The translations under genes and the position numbers were made by a program. Under the pieces are notes generated by a model that was not told the origin of the DNA, ran no database searches, and saw nothing but the letters and a program-made list of their open reading frames with translations. Below, one piece after another: positions 33,524-41,895 of a stretch of DNA of 64,000 bases. This stretch comes from UBA2882 sp045542735 (GTDB lineage Bacteria; Bacillota; Clostridia; Lachnospirales; Lachnospiraceae), in the NCBI GenBank assembly GCA_045542735.1, contig JAZQLQ010000026.1, positions 62,001-126,000 on the forward strand, read 5' to 3'. Within the stretch, counting starts at the first letter, position 1. Each line of letters opens with the position of its first letter.

Positions 33524-33862
33524 TTAAACACCGGCACCGCCAATAAAAAGAGCATATAACCAAAATATTTCGACAACGAACGAAACAACAATATTTAATA
33601 TGCCAATCCAAATCAGATATCCTGTTTTTTCGCCTTGTTTTTTTAATTTTGCAGCTCTTATAATTCCTACAATTGAGGATACGATACTAGGGATGGGAAC
33701 TAATATTGAACCGAATATGGATATAAACGCAAAGATTGTGTATAGAATACCTCTATTGGTTGGATGTTCTAAAATACTGGCGATACCAAAAGTAATTACA
33801 AGACCAATACCAACAAGTAATGGAATTCCTACCAATAATAATGCTGTTATTTTTTTGTTCAT
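33524..33862 (-). CDS. Small hypothetical membrane protein
   Basis: A 112-residue protein with three hydrophobic segments (about residues 5-28, 38-68, 83-108) and a basic loop RAAKLKKQGEKTGY between the second and third. ATG at 33862 follows AAGGTGA; an in-frame GTG three codons earlier is part of that site. AT-rich, not clearly in an operon. Not recognised. Confidence 0.6.
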   Translation of the reverse strand: MNKKITALLLVGIPLLVGIGLVITFGIASILEHPTNRGILYTIFAFISIFGSILVPIPSIVSSIVGIIRAAKLKKQGEKTGYLIWIGILNIVVSFVVEIFWLYALFIGGAGV

Positions 33863-33954
33863 TAAAATCACCTTATTATTTCTAAATTATTTAATACAAA
33901 TATACCATAATTGTTCAAAACCACAAACCTAAAATTTCACCATCAGACAAAAAC

Positions 33955-33979
33955 AGGCACGGGATTTTATCCCGTGCCT
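33955..33979 (-). terminator. Terminator of the perR-reverse rubrerythrin operon
   Basis: AGGCACGGGA/TCCCGTGCCT with a 5-nt loop, followed on the minus strand by GTTTTTG. Confidence 0.88.
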
Positions 33980-34023
33980 ATTGGTTTAAATGCCAGAAAA
34001 ATCTTTATTTCTGTTGCTTTAAT

Positions 34024-34563
34024 TTAACCGAAATAACGTTTCAAAAGTCCTTCAAAGGCTTTACCGTGTCTTGCTTCGTCACGAGCCATTTCATGCACTG
34101 TATCATGAATAGCGTCAAGGTTAAGTTCTTTTGCACGTTTTGCAAGGTCAAATTTACCTGCTGTTGCGCCGTTTTCAGCGTCAATTCTCATCTCAAGGTT
34201 TTTCTTTGTGGAATCTGTCACAACTTCGCCAAGAAGCTCTGCAAATTTAGCAGCATGCTCAGCTTCTTCCCAAGCAGCTTTTTCCCAGTATAAACCAATT
34301 TCAGGATAACCTTCTCTGTGAGCAACTCTAGCCATAGCAAGGTACATACCTACTTCAGAGCATTCTCCTGCAAAGTTTGCTCTTAAATCTTCGATAATGT
34401 CTTCACGTACACCCTGAGCAACACCTACAACGTGCTCTGCTGCCCAAGTTCTTTCCTCTGCCTGCGCAGTAAATTTCTCAGCGGGAACATTACAAACGGG
34501 GCATTTCTCCGGTGCCGCATCTCCTTCATGAACATATCCACATACACTACATACAAATTTCAT
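34024..34563 (-). CDS. Reverse rubrerythrin (rubredoxin domain at N-terminus)
   Basis: A 179-residue non-heme iron peroxidase. The N-terminal rubredoxin site has CSVCG (C5, C8) and CPVCN (C21, C24); the C-terminal ferritin-like four-helix bundle has repeated ExxH motifs (ECSEVGMYLAMA, EEAEHAAKF, RDEARHGKAFEGLL). This order is the reverse of classical rubrerythrin and matches the clostridial revRbr, which detoxifies hydrogen peroxide and oxygen with NADH-derived electrons. It lies 70 nt after perR on the same strand with no promoter seen between, so it is likely controlled by PerR. Confidence 0.93.
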   Translation of the reverse strand: MKFVCSVCGYVHEGDAAPEKCPVCNVPAEKFTAQAEERTWAAEHVVGVAQGVREDIIEDLRANFAGECSEVGMYLAMARVAHREGYPEIGLYWEKAAWEEAEHAAKFAELLGEVVTDSTKKNLEMRIDAENGATAGKFDLAKRAKELNLDAIHDTVHEMARDEARHGKAFEGLLKRYFG

Positions 34564-34633
34564 AGCTATAATCTCCTTTTCTTTTCCTTAATTTTATAAA
34601 TAGAATGTTTTTATATAAATGGCTTCTGCCTAT

Positions 34634-35032
34634 TTATACCAATGTCTTGCAGCAAGAGGGGCATACACCTTGAAAATAAATCAGGTGGCCGGTGATCTTG
34701 CCGGCGAATCCGGAATTGGCATCTTCATCAACCATGGTATCTTCTTTTAGTTGATAATCAATATCCAAAACAGTTCCGCATTCGGTACATAAAAAGTGAT
34801 TGTGAGGATGGATGTCAGCATCAAAATGATCAATACCGTCTTCTAAATGCAATTTTTGAATCTCTCCCATGTCAGATAACAATGTCAGGTTGCGATATAC
34901 GGTTCCCAAGCTGATATTGGGATAGCTCTGACGAACGTTCATATAAACGGTTTCTGCAGTGGGATGATCTTTTCTGGTCATTAAAAAGCTTTTAATGGCT
35001 TCCCTTTGACGGCTGTATTTTATAGCTGCCAC
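34634..35032 (-). CDS. perR: Fur-family regulator, PerR type
   Basis: A 132-residue metal-dependent repressor. The winged helix (HPTAETVYMNVRQSYPNISLGTVYRNL region) is followed by the metal site around HFDADIHPHNHF and two structural zinc pairs (CTECG and CPSCC). Asp in the regulatory His/Asp cluster and the linked peroxide-scavenging genes favour PerR over Fur. GTG at 35032 is the start, because GGAGG lies 8 nt upstream; the upstream in-frame TTG is inside that site. Probably represses itself, the reverse rubrerythrin and the rubrerythrin at 48488. Confidence 0.85.
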   Translation of the reverse strand: MAAIKYSRQREAIKSFLMTRKDHPTAETVYMNVRQSYPNISLGTVYRNLTLLSDMGEIQKLHLEDGIDHFDADIHPHNHFLCTECGTVLDIDYQLKEDTMVDEDANSGFAGKITGHLIYFQGVCPSCCKTLV

Positions 35033-35056
35033 AAAAATTTCCTCCGAAATCAAAAA

Positions 35057-35105
35057 CAGTAATTATTACTGATATCAGTATAATAGGAATCATTCCTAAT
35101 GTCAA
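35057..35105 (-). promoter_or_regulatory. perR promoter with two palindromic operators
   Basis: On the minus strand: TTGACA (35105-35100), 17-bp spacer, TATACT (35082-35077). CAGTAATTATTACTG (35057-35071), a 7-1-7 palindrome, lies just downstream of the -10. A second 7-1-7 palindrome TAGGAAT-N-ATTCCTA (35084-35098) fills the spacer. Both resemble a Fur-family site; the first is shared with the rubrerythrin promoter. Confidence 0.75.
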
Positions 35106-35174
35106 CATGTTTTTTAAAAAATTTTTGTGGGTTATAAAATTTTTATAAAAATTATGATAATCTCCTTAATTACA

Positions 35175-35204
35175 TGGACATCCCTTTCAAAAAACATATA
35201 TAAT
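35175..35204 (+). promoter_or_regulatory. Promoter of the two-component operon
   Basis: TGGACA (35175-35180), 18-bp spacer, TATAAT (35199-35204). Confidence 0.65.
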
Positions 35205-35230
35205 ATGCTTAATTAAAGGGGTATTAAAAT

Positions 35231-36370
35231 ATGAAGAAAAAGAGAAAAGAAACTTCATTAAAAACAAGAATTATCTTTGCCAGTACGATAATGATTGTCA
35301 TACCGATTATTTTGACAATGATCACCTTTTTGGGAATAAAGGCATATTTTCAGACCACATTGGGAGAACAATCTTTTCAGGCAAAAGTAGATCCACAGAT
35401 ATTGGAAGCTTTTATGGTAGACATTTTTGTGGCATTTATGATTATCTTGCTGATAGCCGTTTTGATATTGAATCAATGGATTCATAAAAATTTGATTAGT
35501 CCCATTGGGGAACTAAACATTGCCATGAAAAAGATTGCAAAAGGAAATTTTGACTATCGGCTGGAAAGCAGGCATGATGGCGAGATTGGTGAGCTGTTTG
35601 TTAATTATGAAGACATGCGGCTTCGATTAAAAGAAAACACCGAGGAATTGTTGGAAAATGAGAAGCGGAACAGGGAGCTGGTCAGCAATATTTCCCATGA
35701 CTTGAAGACACCCATTACGGCAATTAAGGGTTATGTAGAGGGCATCATGGATGGTGTGGCAGATACGCCGGAAAAGATGGACCGATACATTAAGACCGTT
35801 TACAACAAAGCCAATGATATGAACCGGTTGATTAATGAGTTAACGATTTATTCAGGAATTGACAATAACCGTATTCCATACAACTTCCAGAGGATTAATG
35901 TCTGTGATTATTTTAATGATTGTGTGGAAGAAGTTGGCTTGGATCTGGAGTCCCGGCATATTTCCCTGCATTTTGATAATCTGATTTCAGATGACACGGT
36001 TATCATTGCAGATCCCGAGCAATTAAAGCGTGTTATTAATAATATTGTCAATAATAGTGTGAAATACATGGATAAACCCCAAGGGGCTATAGAGATTCGC
36101 ATTTTGGATGAAATAGATTCCATCCGTGTAGAGATTGAAGATAATGGCCGTGGTATTGCAGCCAAGGATTTGGGAAGAGTCTTTGAACGGTTTTACCGCA
36201 CTGATGCATCTCGCAATTCTTCCAAAGGCGGCAGCGGCATCGGTTTATCCATTGTTAAGAAAATCATTGAGGATCACGGAGGATATATTTGGGCCACCAG
36301 CAAGGAAGGGGAAGGCACCTGTATGCATTTTGTGATTAGAAAATATAGGGAGGTAGACAAAGATGAGTAA
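35231..36370 (+). CDS. Sensor histidine kinase (HAMP-HisKA-HATPase)
   Basis: Membrane-bound kinase, 379 aa. Two transmembrane helices (about residues 12-36 and 58-80) enclose a very short extracytoplasmic loop of about 20 residues, so it probably senses the membrane or an accessory protein. A HAMP domain follows. The phosphoacceptor is in LVSNISHDLKTPITAIKGY (H156). The ATPase has NNIVNNSVKYM (N box), DNGRGIA, FERFYR and GSGIGLSIVKKI. The gene overlaps the response regulator by 8 nt. Confidence 0.93.
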   Translation: MKKKRKETSLKTRIIFASTIMIVIPIILTMITFLGIKAYFQTTLGEQSFQAKVDPQILEAFMVDIFVAFMIILLIAVLILNQWIHKNLISPIGELNIAMKKIAKGNFDYRLESRHDGEIGELFVNYEDMRLRLKENTEELLENEKRNRELVSNISHDLKTPITAIKGYVEGIMDGVADTPEKMDRYIKTVYNKANDMNRLINELTIYSGIDNNRIPYNFQRINVCDYFNDCVEEVGLDLESRHISLHFDNLISDDTVIIADPEQLKRVINNIVNNSVKYMDKPQGAIEIRILDEIDSIRVEIEDNGRGIAAKDLGRVFERFYRTDASRNSSKGGSGIGLSIVKKIIEDHGGYIWATSKEGEGTCMHFVIRKYREVDKDE

Positions 36371-37052
36371 AATTTTGATTGTAGAAGATGAAGAAGCAAT
36401 TGCTGATTTGGAAAAAGACTATTTGGAAATGAGCGGATATGATGTCCACATTGAAAATGATGGGATTAAGGGTCTGGAAGTGGCTATGAGTCAGGATGTA
36501 GATTTGGTGATTCTGGATCTCATGCTTCCGGGAATCGATGGATATGATATCTGCAAAAAAATCCGCGAAGAAAAAAACATTCCGATTATCATGGTTTCTG
36601 CAAAAAAAGATGACATCGATAAGATCCGCGGTTTGGGTCTGGGCGCTGATGATTATATGACAAAGCCCTTTAGTCCCAGCGAATTGGTAGCAAGGGTAAA
36701 GGCGCATTTATCCCGTTATGAGAGATTAATCGGCTCCAATCAGAAATCCAATGATATCGTAGAAATCCGCGGAATCAAGATTGATAAGACTGCACGTCGC
36801 GTATATATCAATGGTGAAGAGAAAATTTTTACCACAAAGGAATTTGATCTGTTGACCTTTCTTGCGGAAAATCCCAATCATGTATTTACTAAGGATGAGC
36901 TCTTCCGTGAGATTTGGGATATGGATTCCATCGGTGATATTGCCACGGTAACCGTGCATATCAAAAAGATTCGCGAAAAGATTGAGTTCGATACCTCCAA
37001 GCCGCAATATATTGAGACCATTTGGGGCGTGGGATACAGATTTAAGGTGTAA
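36363..37052 (+). CDS. OmpR-family response regulator
   Basis: A 229-residue DNA-binding regulator. Receiver: acidic pair VEDEE, phosphoacceptor D52 in LVILDLMLPGIDGYD, Lys in YMTKPFSP. C-terminal winged helix: KEFDLLTFLAENPNHVFTKDEL, then VTVHIKKIREKIE and GVGYRF. Overlaps the kinase gene, so they form a translationally coupled pair. The target is unknown; the TTGGGCA repeats directly downstream are candidates (inference). Confidence 0.95.
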   Translation: MSKILIVEDEEAIADLEKDYLEMSGYDVHIENDGIKGLEVAMSQDVDLVILDLMLPGIDGYDICKKIREEKNIPIIMVSAKKDDIDKIRGLGLGADDYMTKPFSPSELVARVKAHLSRYERLIGSNQKSNDIVEIRGIKIDKTARRVYINGEEKIFTTKEFDLLTFLAENPNHVFTKDELFREIWDMDSIGDIATVTVHIKKIREKIEFDTSKPQYIETIWGVGYRFKV

Positions 37053-37116
37053 ATTTGAGTTGCAATAAGTATATTCCGGTTAGAATGTACAACGTGAAAT
37101 GATTTTATGAAATGTT

Positions 37117-37369
37117 TTGGGCATATAGCAATGAGATTCGTTGTATATGCCCAATTTTATTAGGATATGGATGTATTTTTTACAACTTGAAGTATAAAAT
37201 GGGCAAAATTGAAGGAATAGTGTATTTTCTGCCCAAAAAGTAGCTAAAATTTGGGTAAAGGAAGCAGAAAAGTGCTTGTAATGCCCAAAACAAGAAAAAA
37301 TATATGAAAAACAAGATAAAAAAGAAAGAAATTGGGCAATAAAATGGAAAAATTCAATTTTTTGCCCAA
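37117..37369. repeat. Cluster of TTGGGCA/TGCCCAA heptamers
   Basis: Six exact copies in 253 bp: 37117 (+), 37148 (-), 37230 (-), 37282 (-), 37332 (+) and 37363 (-). Near copies are at 37199 (ATGGGCA) and 37251 (TTGGGTA). The first pair forms a hairpin TTGGGCATATA..TATATGCCCAA plus a T-rich tail, which likely terminates the two-component operon. The last copy overlaps the -35 of the next promoter. The rest of 37053-37425 holds no gene. Confidence 0.7.
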
Positions 37370-37391
37370 ATAAGAAAAAGGATGGTATAAT
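37362..37391 (+). promoter_or_regulatory. Promoter of the 37426 gene with a heptamer as -35
   Basis: TTGCCC (37362-37367), 18-bp spacer, extended -10 TGG-TATAAT (37383-37391). Confidence 0.6.
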
Positions 37392-37425
37392 CAAGGGGAA
37401 TTTATAAAAAGGAGAAATACTCAAA

Positions 37426-37923
37426 TTGTTATTATTTATAGAGTGTGTGGTATGTTGTGTCCTATTTACATTAATCATATTGCCGGCGCAGTATAAAGAT
37501 CCCATGGTTATGATTGCGTCATATCCACCCAATGTTATTAAAAGAGTGGAACAGTTGCCTCAATATCAGGGAAAAATCAAGCAAAGAGAAAAAGCTCACT
37601 TAAAAAAGAAATTATTCGGATGCATATTTTTTGTGGGATTTTTGGCAATGGTTGCATATATGTCCGGATGTAGGGATTTTATGTCGGCATTTGTACATGT
37701 ATTTATTTTGTTTTTGACAGTCAATATTTATGATATGGTAGTATTGGACTGGGGCGTATTTTGCCACAGTCAAAAATTGAGAATTCCGGGAACAGCGGAT
37801 ATGGACAAGGATTATAAAGACTATCTTTTTCATGTAAAAGGAGCTATGAAAGGAACGGTACTTGGCCTTATCATAGCGTTATTATCCGGAGGTCTGGTTG
37901 CTATTATTGGCTTGTTCATATAG
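37426..37923 (+). CDS. Hypothetical membrane protein
   Basis: A 165-residue protein with four hydrophobic segments (about residues 1-18, 62-80, 87-108, 143-165) and a basic cytoplasmic loop QGKIKQREKAHLKKK. TTG at 37426 is taken as the start; AAGGAG lies 10 nt upstream and no ATG fits better. A conserved-looking MVVLDWGVFCHSQK stretch lies before the last helix. Expressed from the heptamer-rich promoter region. No family recognised. Confidence 0.65.
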   Translation: MLLFIECVVCCVLFTLIILPAQYKDPMVMIASYPPNVIKRVEQLPQYQGKIKQREKAHLKKKLFGCIFFVGFLAMVAYMSGCRDFMSAFVHVFILFLTVNIYDMVVLDWGVFCHSQKLRIPGTADMDKDYKDYLFHVKGAMKGTVLGLIIALLSGGLVAIIGLFI

Positions 37924-37956
37924 GAAAACGATATCAGTAAGTCGGGGAAAGTATCA

Positions 37957-38697
37957 ATGAGAACAGAAATACTTTATGAAGATCAGGATATTTTAGTGGT
38001 ATACAAACCGGCAGGAATTGCTACACAGGCATCCGGGTTTATGCAGGTTGATGTATTTTCGGAGTTAAAAAATTATCTGGCGATGACAAGTAAAGAAAGA
38101 AAAGAGCCATATCTGGGTATTATTCACAGATTGGATCAGCCGGTGGAAGGAGTGCTTGTATTTGCTAAAAATCCGGCATCAGCAGCAAATTTAAGCAAGC
38201 AAATTGCCCAGAGGATGCTCAAAAAAGAATATCTGGCAGCAGTGTTTTTGTCGGAAGAAGCATCCTATAAAGAGGAAAAAGGGAAATCAATTACTTTAAC
38301 AGATTATTTGGTTAAGGATGGAAAAACCAACACATCTACGGTGACAAATGCTTCGGATGAAAATGCCAAAAAAGCAGTTTTGAGTTATGAGATTTTATCT
38401 GTGAAAACCTTAGACTCCATAGATGAAAGGCAGAGAAATGCGAGAATTGCTCTCCTCTCCATTCAATTAGAAACCGGCAGACATCATCAGATCCGGGTCC
38501 AATGTGCCCATGCAGGGATGCCGCTTTTGGGAGATCAAAAATATGGTTCAAAGGAGTCGCAAGAATACAGTCAAAACCAAAATGTAAAGGATGTTGCGCT
38601 CTGTGCGCATAAATTGACATTCAAACATCCCAAAACCGGGAAGAAAATGGAATTTTCCACAGAGTCACAAAAGCCCGCAATACAGGCTTTCATGTAA
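37957..38697 (+). CDS. RluA-family RNA pseudouridine synthase
   Basis: A 246-residue enzyme that isomerises uridine to pseudouridine in rRNA or tRNA. The catalytic motif is HRLDQPVEGVLVFAKN with the active-site Asp, preceded by DILVVYKPAGI and followed by LETGRHHQIRVQCAHAGMPL. No S4 domain, so it is a short form. Which RNA it modifies cannot be read from sequence. Confidence 0.9.
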   Translation: MRTEILYEDQDILVVYKPAGIATQASGFMQVDVFSELKNYLAMTSKERKEPYLGIIHRLDQPVEGVLVFAKNPASAANLSKQIAQRMLKKEYLAAVFLSEEASYKEEKGKSITLTDYLVKDGKTNTSTVTNASDENAKKAVLSYEILSVKTLDSIDERQRNARIALLSIQLETGRHHQIRVQCAHAGMPLLGDQKYGSKESQEYSQNQNVKDVALCAHKLTFKHPKTGKKMEFSTESQKPAIQAFM

Positions 38698-38761
38698 ACA
38701 ATTTCCATTCTTTAACAGAATAAATGAAGATTCATTCCCCATACTATCAGAAGGTGATGGT

Positions 38762-39811
38762 ATGGGGAATTTTTATGAAGATTTCCGGAAGTATAAAAAA
38801 GAAATTATCTTTGGACTGACGGCAATTTTACTTTTTATTTCGATTAAATATGTGATTGTATATATCCTGCCTTTTATTTTTGCAGGCATTTTTGTGTTTC
38901 TCATCCATAAACCGGTTAACCGGATTCATGAAAAGACTAAAATTGGCAGGGGATTTTTAGCAGGTATACTGATGTCCATGCTTTTATTACTGTTGGCAAT
39001 TGCCATTTGGTATGTTTCCCGTCTGAGTATGACAGGTCTGAGGACACTGTTTATGAATTTGCCTTATTATGAAGGTCAGGTAACAAGTATGGTGAGGGGA
39101 TGTTGTGATGCCGTAGAAAACAATCTGGGCATCAAATCACTAACTATAGAAACTCTGATTTTGGAAAGAATGAATGTTTTTATTGATGAACTAAAAGTGG
39201 ATGTGGTACCAAAGCTTTTAGGGCAAACTATGGTTTATGGGAAGTGGATTTTTAACAGTATTATGTTTGTGTTGGTTACATTAATTGCAGTGATTTTATT
39301 GGCTAAAGATTATCGTAAAATTTTGGATAAAACAGAAGATATCCGTATCTTTCATATATGTAAGGAAATGTTTCAAAAGATGATGCATCTGCTGGGGACG
39401 TATTTAAAGGCACAATTAGAAATTATTCTTATTGTCAGTCTGATTTGTTTTGTGGGCTTTGCCATCAGTAATTATCCTCATCCGTATATCTGGGGAATTG
39501 TCACAGGACTGTTGGATGTGCTTCCTTTTGTGGGAACGGGCATTGTTTTGCTACCCCTTGCGTTGCTACAGCTTTTGATGGGAAATGGGATTACAGCTCT
39601 GATATTGGTGTTGACCTTCATTATAAGTGCTTTGGCAAGAGAACTTTTGGAGCCAAAGCTACTTGGTAATAAGATGGGGGTTATTCCTATTGCCATTTTA
39701 ATAGCGGTTTATGTAGGAGCAAAAGTATTTGGGGTGGTAGGTGTGGTTTGGGGACCACTGTACATGCTCTTACTTTATGAGATTTATAAAAAAATATATG
39801 TCGAAACTTAA
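38762..39811 (+). CDS. AI-2E family transporter
   Basis: A 349-residue polytopic membrane protein of the AI-2E/UPF0118 family. It has about seven to eight hydrophobic segments and the family signature PHPYIWGIVTGLLDVLPFVG, followed by a GAKVFGVVGVVWGPLYMLLLYEI C-terminus. Members have been linked to export of autoinducer-2 or to Na+/H+ exchange, so substrate is open. AAGGTGAT precedes the ATG. Followed directly by the T-box leader of proS. Confidence 0.9.
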   Translation: MGNFYEDFRKYKKEIIFGLTAILLFISIKYVIVYILPFIFAGIFVFLIHKPVNRIHEKTKIGRGFLAGILMSMLLLLLAIAIWYVSRLSMTGLRTLFMNLPYYEGQVTSMVRGCCDAVENNLGIKSLTIETLILERMNVFIDELKVDVVPKLLGQTMVYGKWIFNSIMFVLVTLIAVILLAKDYRKILDKTEDIRIFHICKEMFQKMMHLLGTYLKAQLEIILIVSLICFVGFAISNYPHPYIWGIVTGLLDVLPFVGTGIVLLPLALLQLLMGNGITALILVLTFIISALARELLEPKLLGNKMGVIPIAILIAVYVGAKVFGVVGVVWGPLYMLLLYEIYKKIYVET

Positions 39812-39840
39812 ACCAAGTAAAGAGATTGGTTAATTTACAA

Positions 39841-39869
39841 TTGACAAACCGCCCAAATATGCCTAAAAT
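39841..39869 (+). promoter_or_regulatory. Promoter of the T-box/proS transcript
   Basis: TTGACA (39841-39846), 17-bp spacer, TAAAAT (39864-39869). Confidence 0.85.
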
Positions 39870-39875
39870 AGCCAA

Positions 39876-40136
39876 TAGATAGGCATGGAAGAGGACTAGT
39901 ACGATAGGGAAGCCTTCAGAGAGAGAATCACCGACAAAGGATTTATTGTTTGGAGCGGTTGCTGTGAGATTCTTAGGTGAAAGCATCGGAACCTACCTTG
40001 GAGCTTCGTATGAAAATACGACGTAGGCCGGCGTTAACGGTTTAAAGAGAGCGCATGTGTCAAATAGTCCATGGGCTAATTAGGGTGGTACCGCCGATTT
40101 TTCGGTCCCTTGGGGATGGAAAAATTGGCGTTTTTT
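39876..40136 (+). promoter_or_regulatory. T-box riboswitch controlling proS
   Basis: The T-box core AGGGTGGTACCGC is at 40082-40094; its TGGT can pair with an ACCA 3' end, as in tRNA-Pro. Stem I contains the AGTA of a loop E motif (39898-39901) and, opposite, GGAACCTACC; CCT at 39992-39994 is the likely proline specifier. The terminator is CGCCGATTTTTC (40092-40103) with GAAAAATTGGCG (40119-40130) and six T residues. Uncharged tRNA-Pro would disrupt it and allow proS expression. Confidence 0.92.
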
Positions 40137-40230
40137 AATTGTATATAGTGAATAAGTTTGTGATTATATTTTTGTTTTTTTATTCATTTGAAAGAAGACT
40201 TTGTTTTTCTTATCAAATATTTCTTATTTC

Positions 40231-40312
40231 CAGGGGAAAATGCCCATGGAAGGGCATTTTAGGTTTCATGTGACATGGATGGAACTTGAAACCGACCCGG
40301 GAGAATAACAGA
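40231..40312 (+). other. Unidentified structured element between T-box and proS
   Basis: Two adjacent hairpins: AAAATGCCC (40237-40245) with GGGCATTTT (40252-40260), then GGTTTCA (40262-40268) with TGAAACC (40287-40293). A GC-rich GACCCGGGAG follows, inside very AT-rich sequence. There is no T-run, so it is not a simple terminator. I do not recognise a riboswitch class. The remaining 40137-40421 is AT-rich and ends at the AAAGGAG of proS. Confidence 0.4.
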
Positions 40313-40421
40313 ATAGAATATTTATTTGATTAGAAAAACAAGGATTTCTTTCATCGAATAAAAAAGCAAAAATAAAACCACAAAAATAAGAATTATATAA
40401 AATTATAAAAGGAGAAAACTT

Positions 40422-41867
40422 ATGGCTGACAAAAAATTAGTAGAAGCGATTACTTCTATGGAAGTGGATTTCGCACAATGGTACACAGACGTAGTAAAAA
40501 AAGCAGAGTTGGTGGATTACACCAGCGTAAAAGGATGTATGGTTTTCAAACCCGCAGGCTATGCTATTTGGGAGTTGATCCAGAAGCAGTTGGATGAGAG
40601 ATTCAAAGCAACAGGTGTAGAAAACGTATATTTACCTATGTTTATTCCCGAAAGCTTATTGCAGAAAGAGAAAGATCATGTAGAAGGTTTTGCTCCTGAA
40701 GTGGCGTGGGTAACCCACGGTGGTCTTCAGCCTTTGCAGGAAAGAATGTGTGTCAGACCTACATCTGAGACTTTATTCTGTGATTTTTATAAAAATGATA
40801 TCCAGTCCTATAGAGACTTGCCCAAGGTATATAACCAGTGGTGTTCCGTGGTACGTTGGGAGAAAGAGACCAGACCTTTCCTTCGTAGCCGTGAATTTTT
40901 ATGGCAGGAAGGACATACTGCACATGCGACAGCAGAGGATGCACAGGAACGTACTATCCAGATGTTAAATGTATATGCAGATTTCTGTGAAGAAGTATTG
41001 GCAATCCCTGTAGTAAAAGGTCAGAAAACAGACAAAGAAAAATTTGCCGGTGCAGAGGCTACTTATACTATTGAAGCGCTGATGCACGATGGAAAAGCGT
41101 TACAGTCCGGTACCAGCCATAACTTCGGCGACGGATTTGCAAAAGCATTCGGCATTCAGTATACAGACAGAGATAATAAATTGCAGTATGTACATCAGAC
41201 ATCCTGGGGTATGACTACCCGTTTGATTGGTGCGGTTATCATGGTTCATGGTGATGATTCCGGATTGGTATTACCTCCCAGAGTTGCACCTACACAGGTT
41301 ATGATTGTCCCTATCCAGCAGAAAAAAGAAGGCGTATTGGATAAAGCGTTTGAATTAAAAGAGCGCCTTGCAAAATACGAAGAGCGTGGCATGCGCGTAA
41401 AAGTAGACGATACCGATAAGAGTCCCGGATGGAAGTTTTCCGAGTGCGAGATGAGAGGTATTCCTGTCAGAGTTGAAATCGGACCGAAAGATATCGCAGA
41501 AAACAAATGCGTACTGGTTCGTCGTGATACAAGAGAAAAGATTTTCTGTTCCTTAGATGATGTGGAAGCAGAGGTTGCAAAACTCTTAGATCTGATGCAG
41601 GTTGAGATGCTTGAAAGAGCAAGAGCACACAGAGAAGAGCATACCTATGTGGCAACAACCATGGAAGAGTTTGAAAAATTCTTCACAGAAAAAGCAGGCT
41701 TTGTAAAAGCTATGTGGTGTGGAGAACAAGGTTGTGAAGATACCATTAAAGAAAAATTGGCAGTTACCAGCCGTTGTATGCCTTTTAACCAGGAACAGCT
41801 CTCTGAAACTTGTGTATGTTGTGGAAAACCCGCAACAAAAATGGTATACTGGGGAAAAGCGTACTAA
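40422..41867 (+). CDS. proS: Prolyl-tRNA synthetase, archaeal/eukaryotic type
   Basis: Class II synthetase, 481 aa, without the large editing insertion of the E. coli type. Motif 2 region CSVVRWEKETRPFLRSREFLW and motif 3 DSGLVLPPRVAP are clear. An anticodon-binding domain and a C-terminal zinc-binding-like region (CCGKPATKM and paired cysteines) follow. This short form is common in Clostridia. Regulated by the T-box upstream. 28 nt before ackA. Confidence 0.96.
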   Translation: MADKKLVEAITSMEVDFAQWYTDVVKKAELVDYTSVKGCMVFKPAGYAIWELIQKQLDERFKATGVENVYLPMFIPESLLQKEKDHVEGFAPEVAWVTHGGLQPLQERMCVRPTSETLFCDFYKNDIQSYRDLPKVYNQWCSVVRWEKETRPFLRSREFLWQEGHTAHATAEDAQERTIQMLNVYADFCEEVLAIPVVKGQKTDKEKFAGAEATYTIEALMHDGKALQSGTSHNFGDGFAKAFGIQYTDRDNKLQYVHQTSWGMTTRLIGAVIMVHGDDSGLVLPPRVAPTQVMIVPIQQKKEGVLDKAFELKERLAKYEERGMRVKVDDTDKSPGWKFSECEMRGIPVRVEIGPKDIAENKCVLVRRDTREKIFCSLDDVEAEVAKLLDLMQVEMLERARAHREEHTYVATTMEEFEKFFTEKAGFVKAMWCGEQGCEDTIKEKLAVTSRCMPFNQEQLSETCVCCGKPATKMVYWGKAY

Positions 41868-41895
41868 GCTTTTAATTAGGAAAGAAGGTATATAA

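Noticed and set aside
37199..37369. TTGGGCA repeats as a CRISPR-like or transposon array
   Set aside because: Spacing is irregular, orientation alternates and units are only 7 bp, which fits operators or hairpins better.
39988..39998. Alternative T-box specifiers CUA (Leu) or ACC (Thr) in the GGAACCTACC loop
   Set aside because: The downstream gene is proS and the T-box TGGT fits an A-discriminator tRNA, so CCU is favoured, though not proven.
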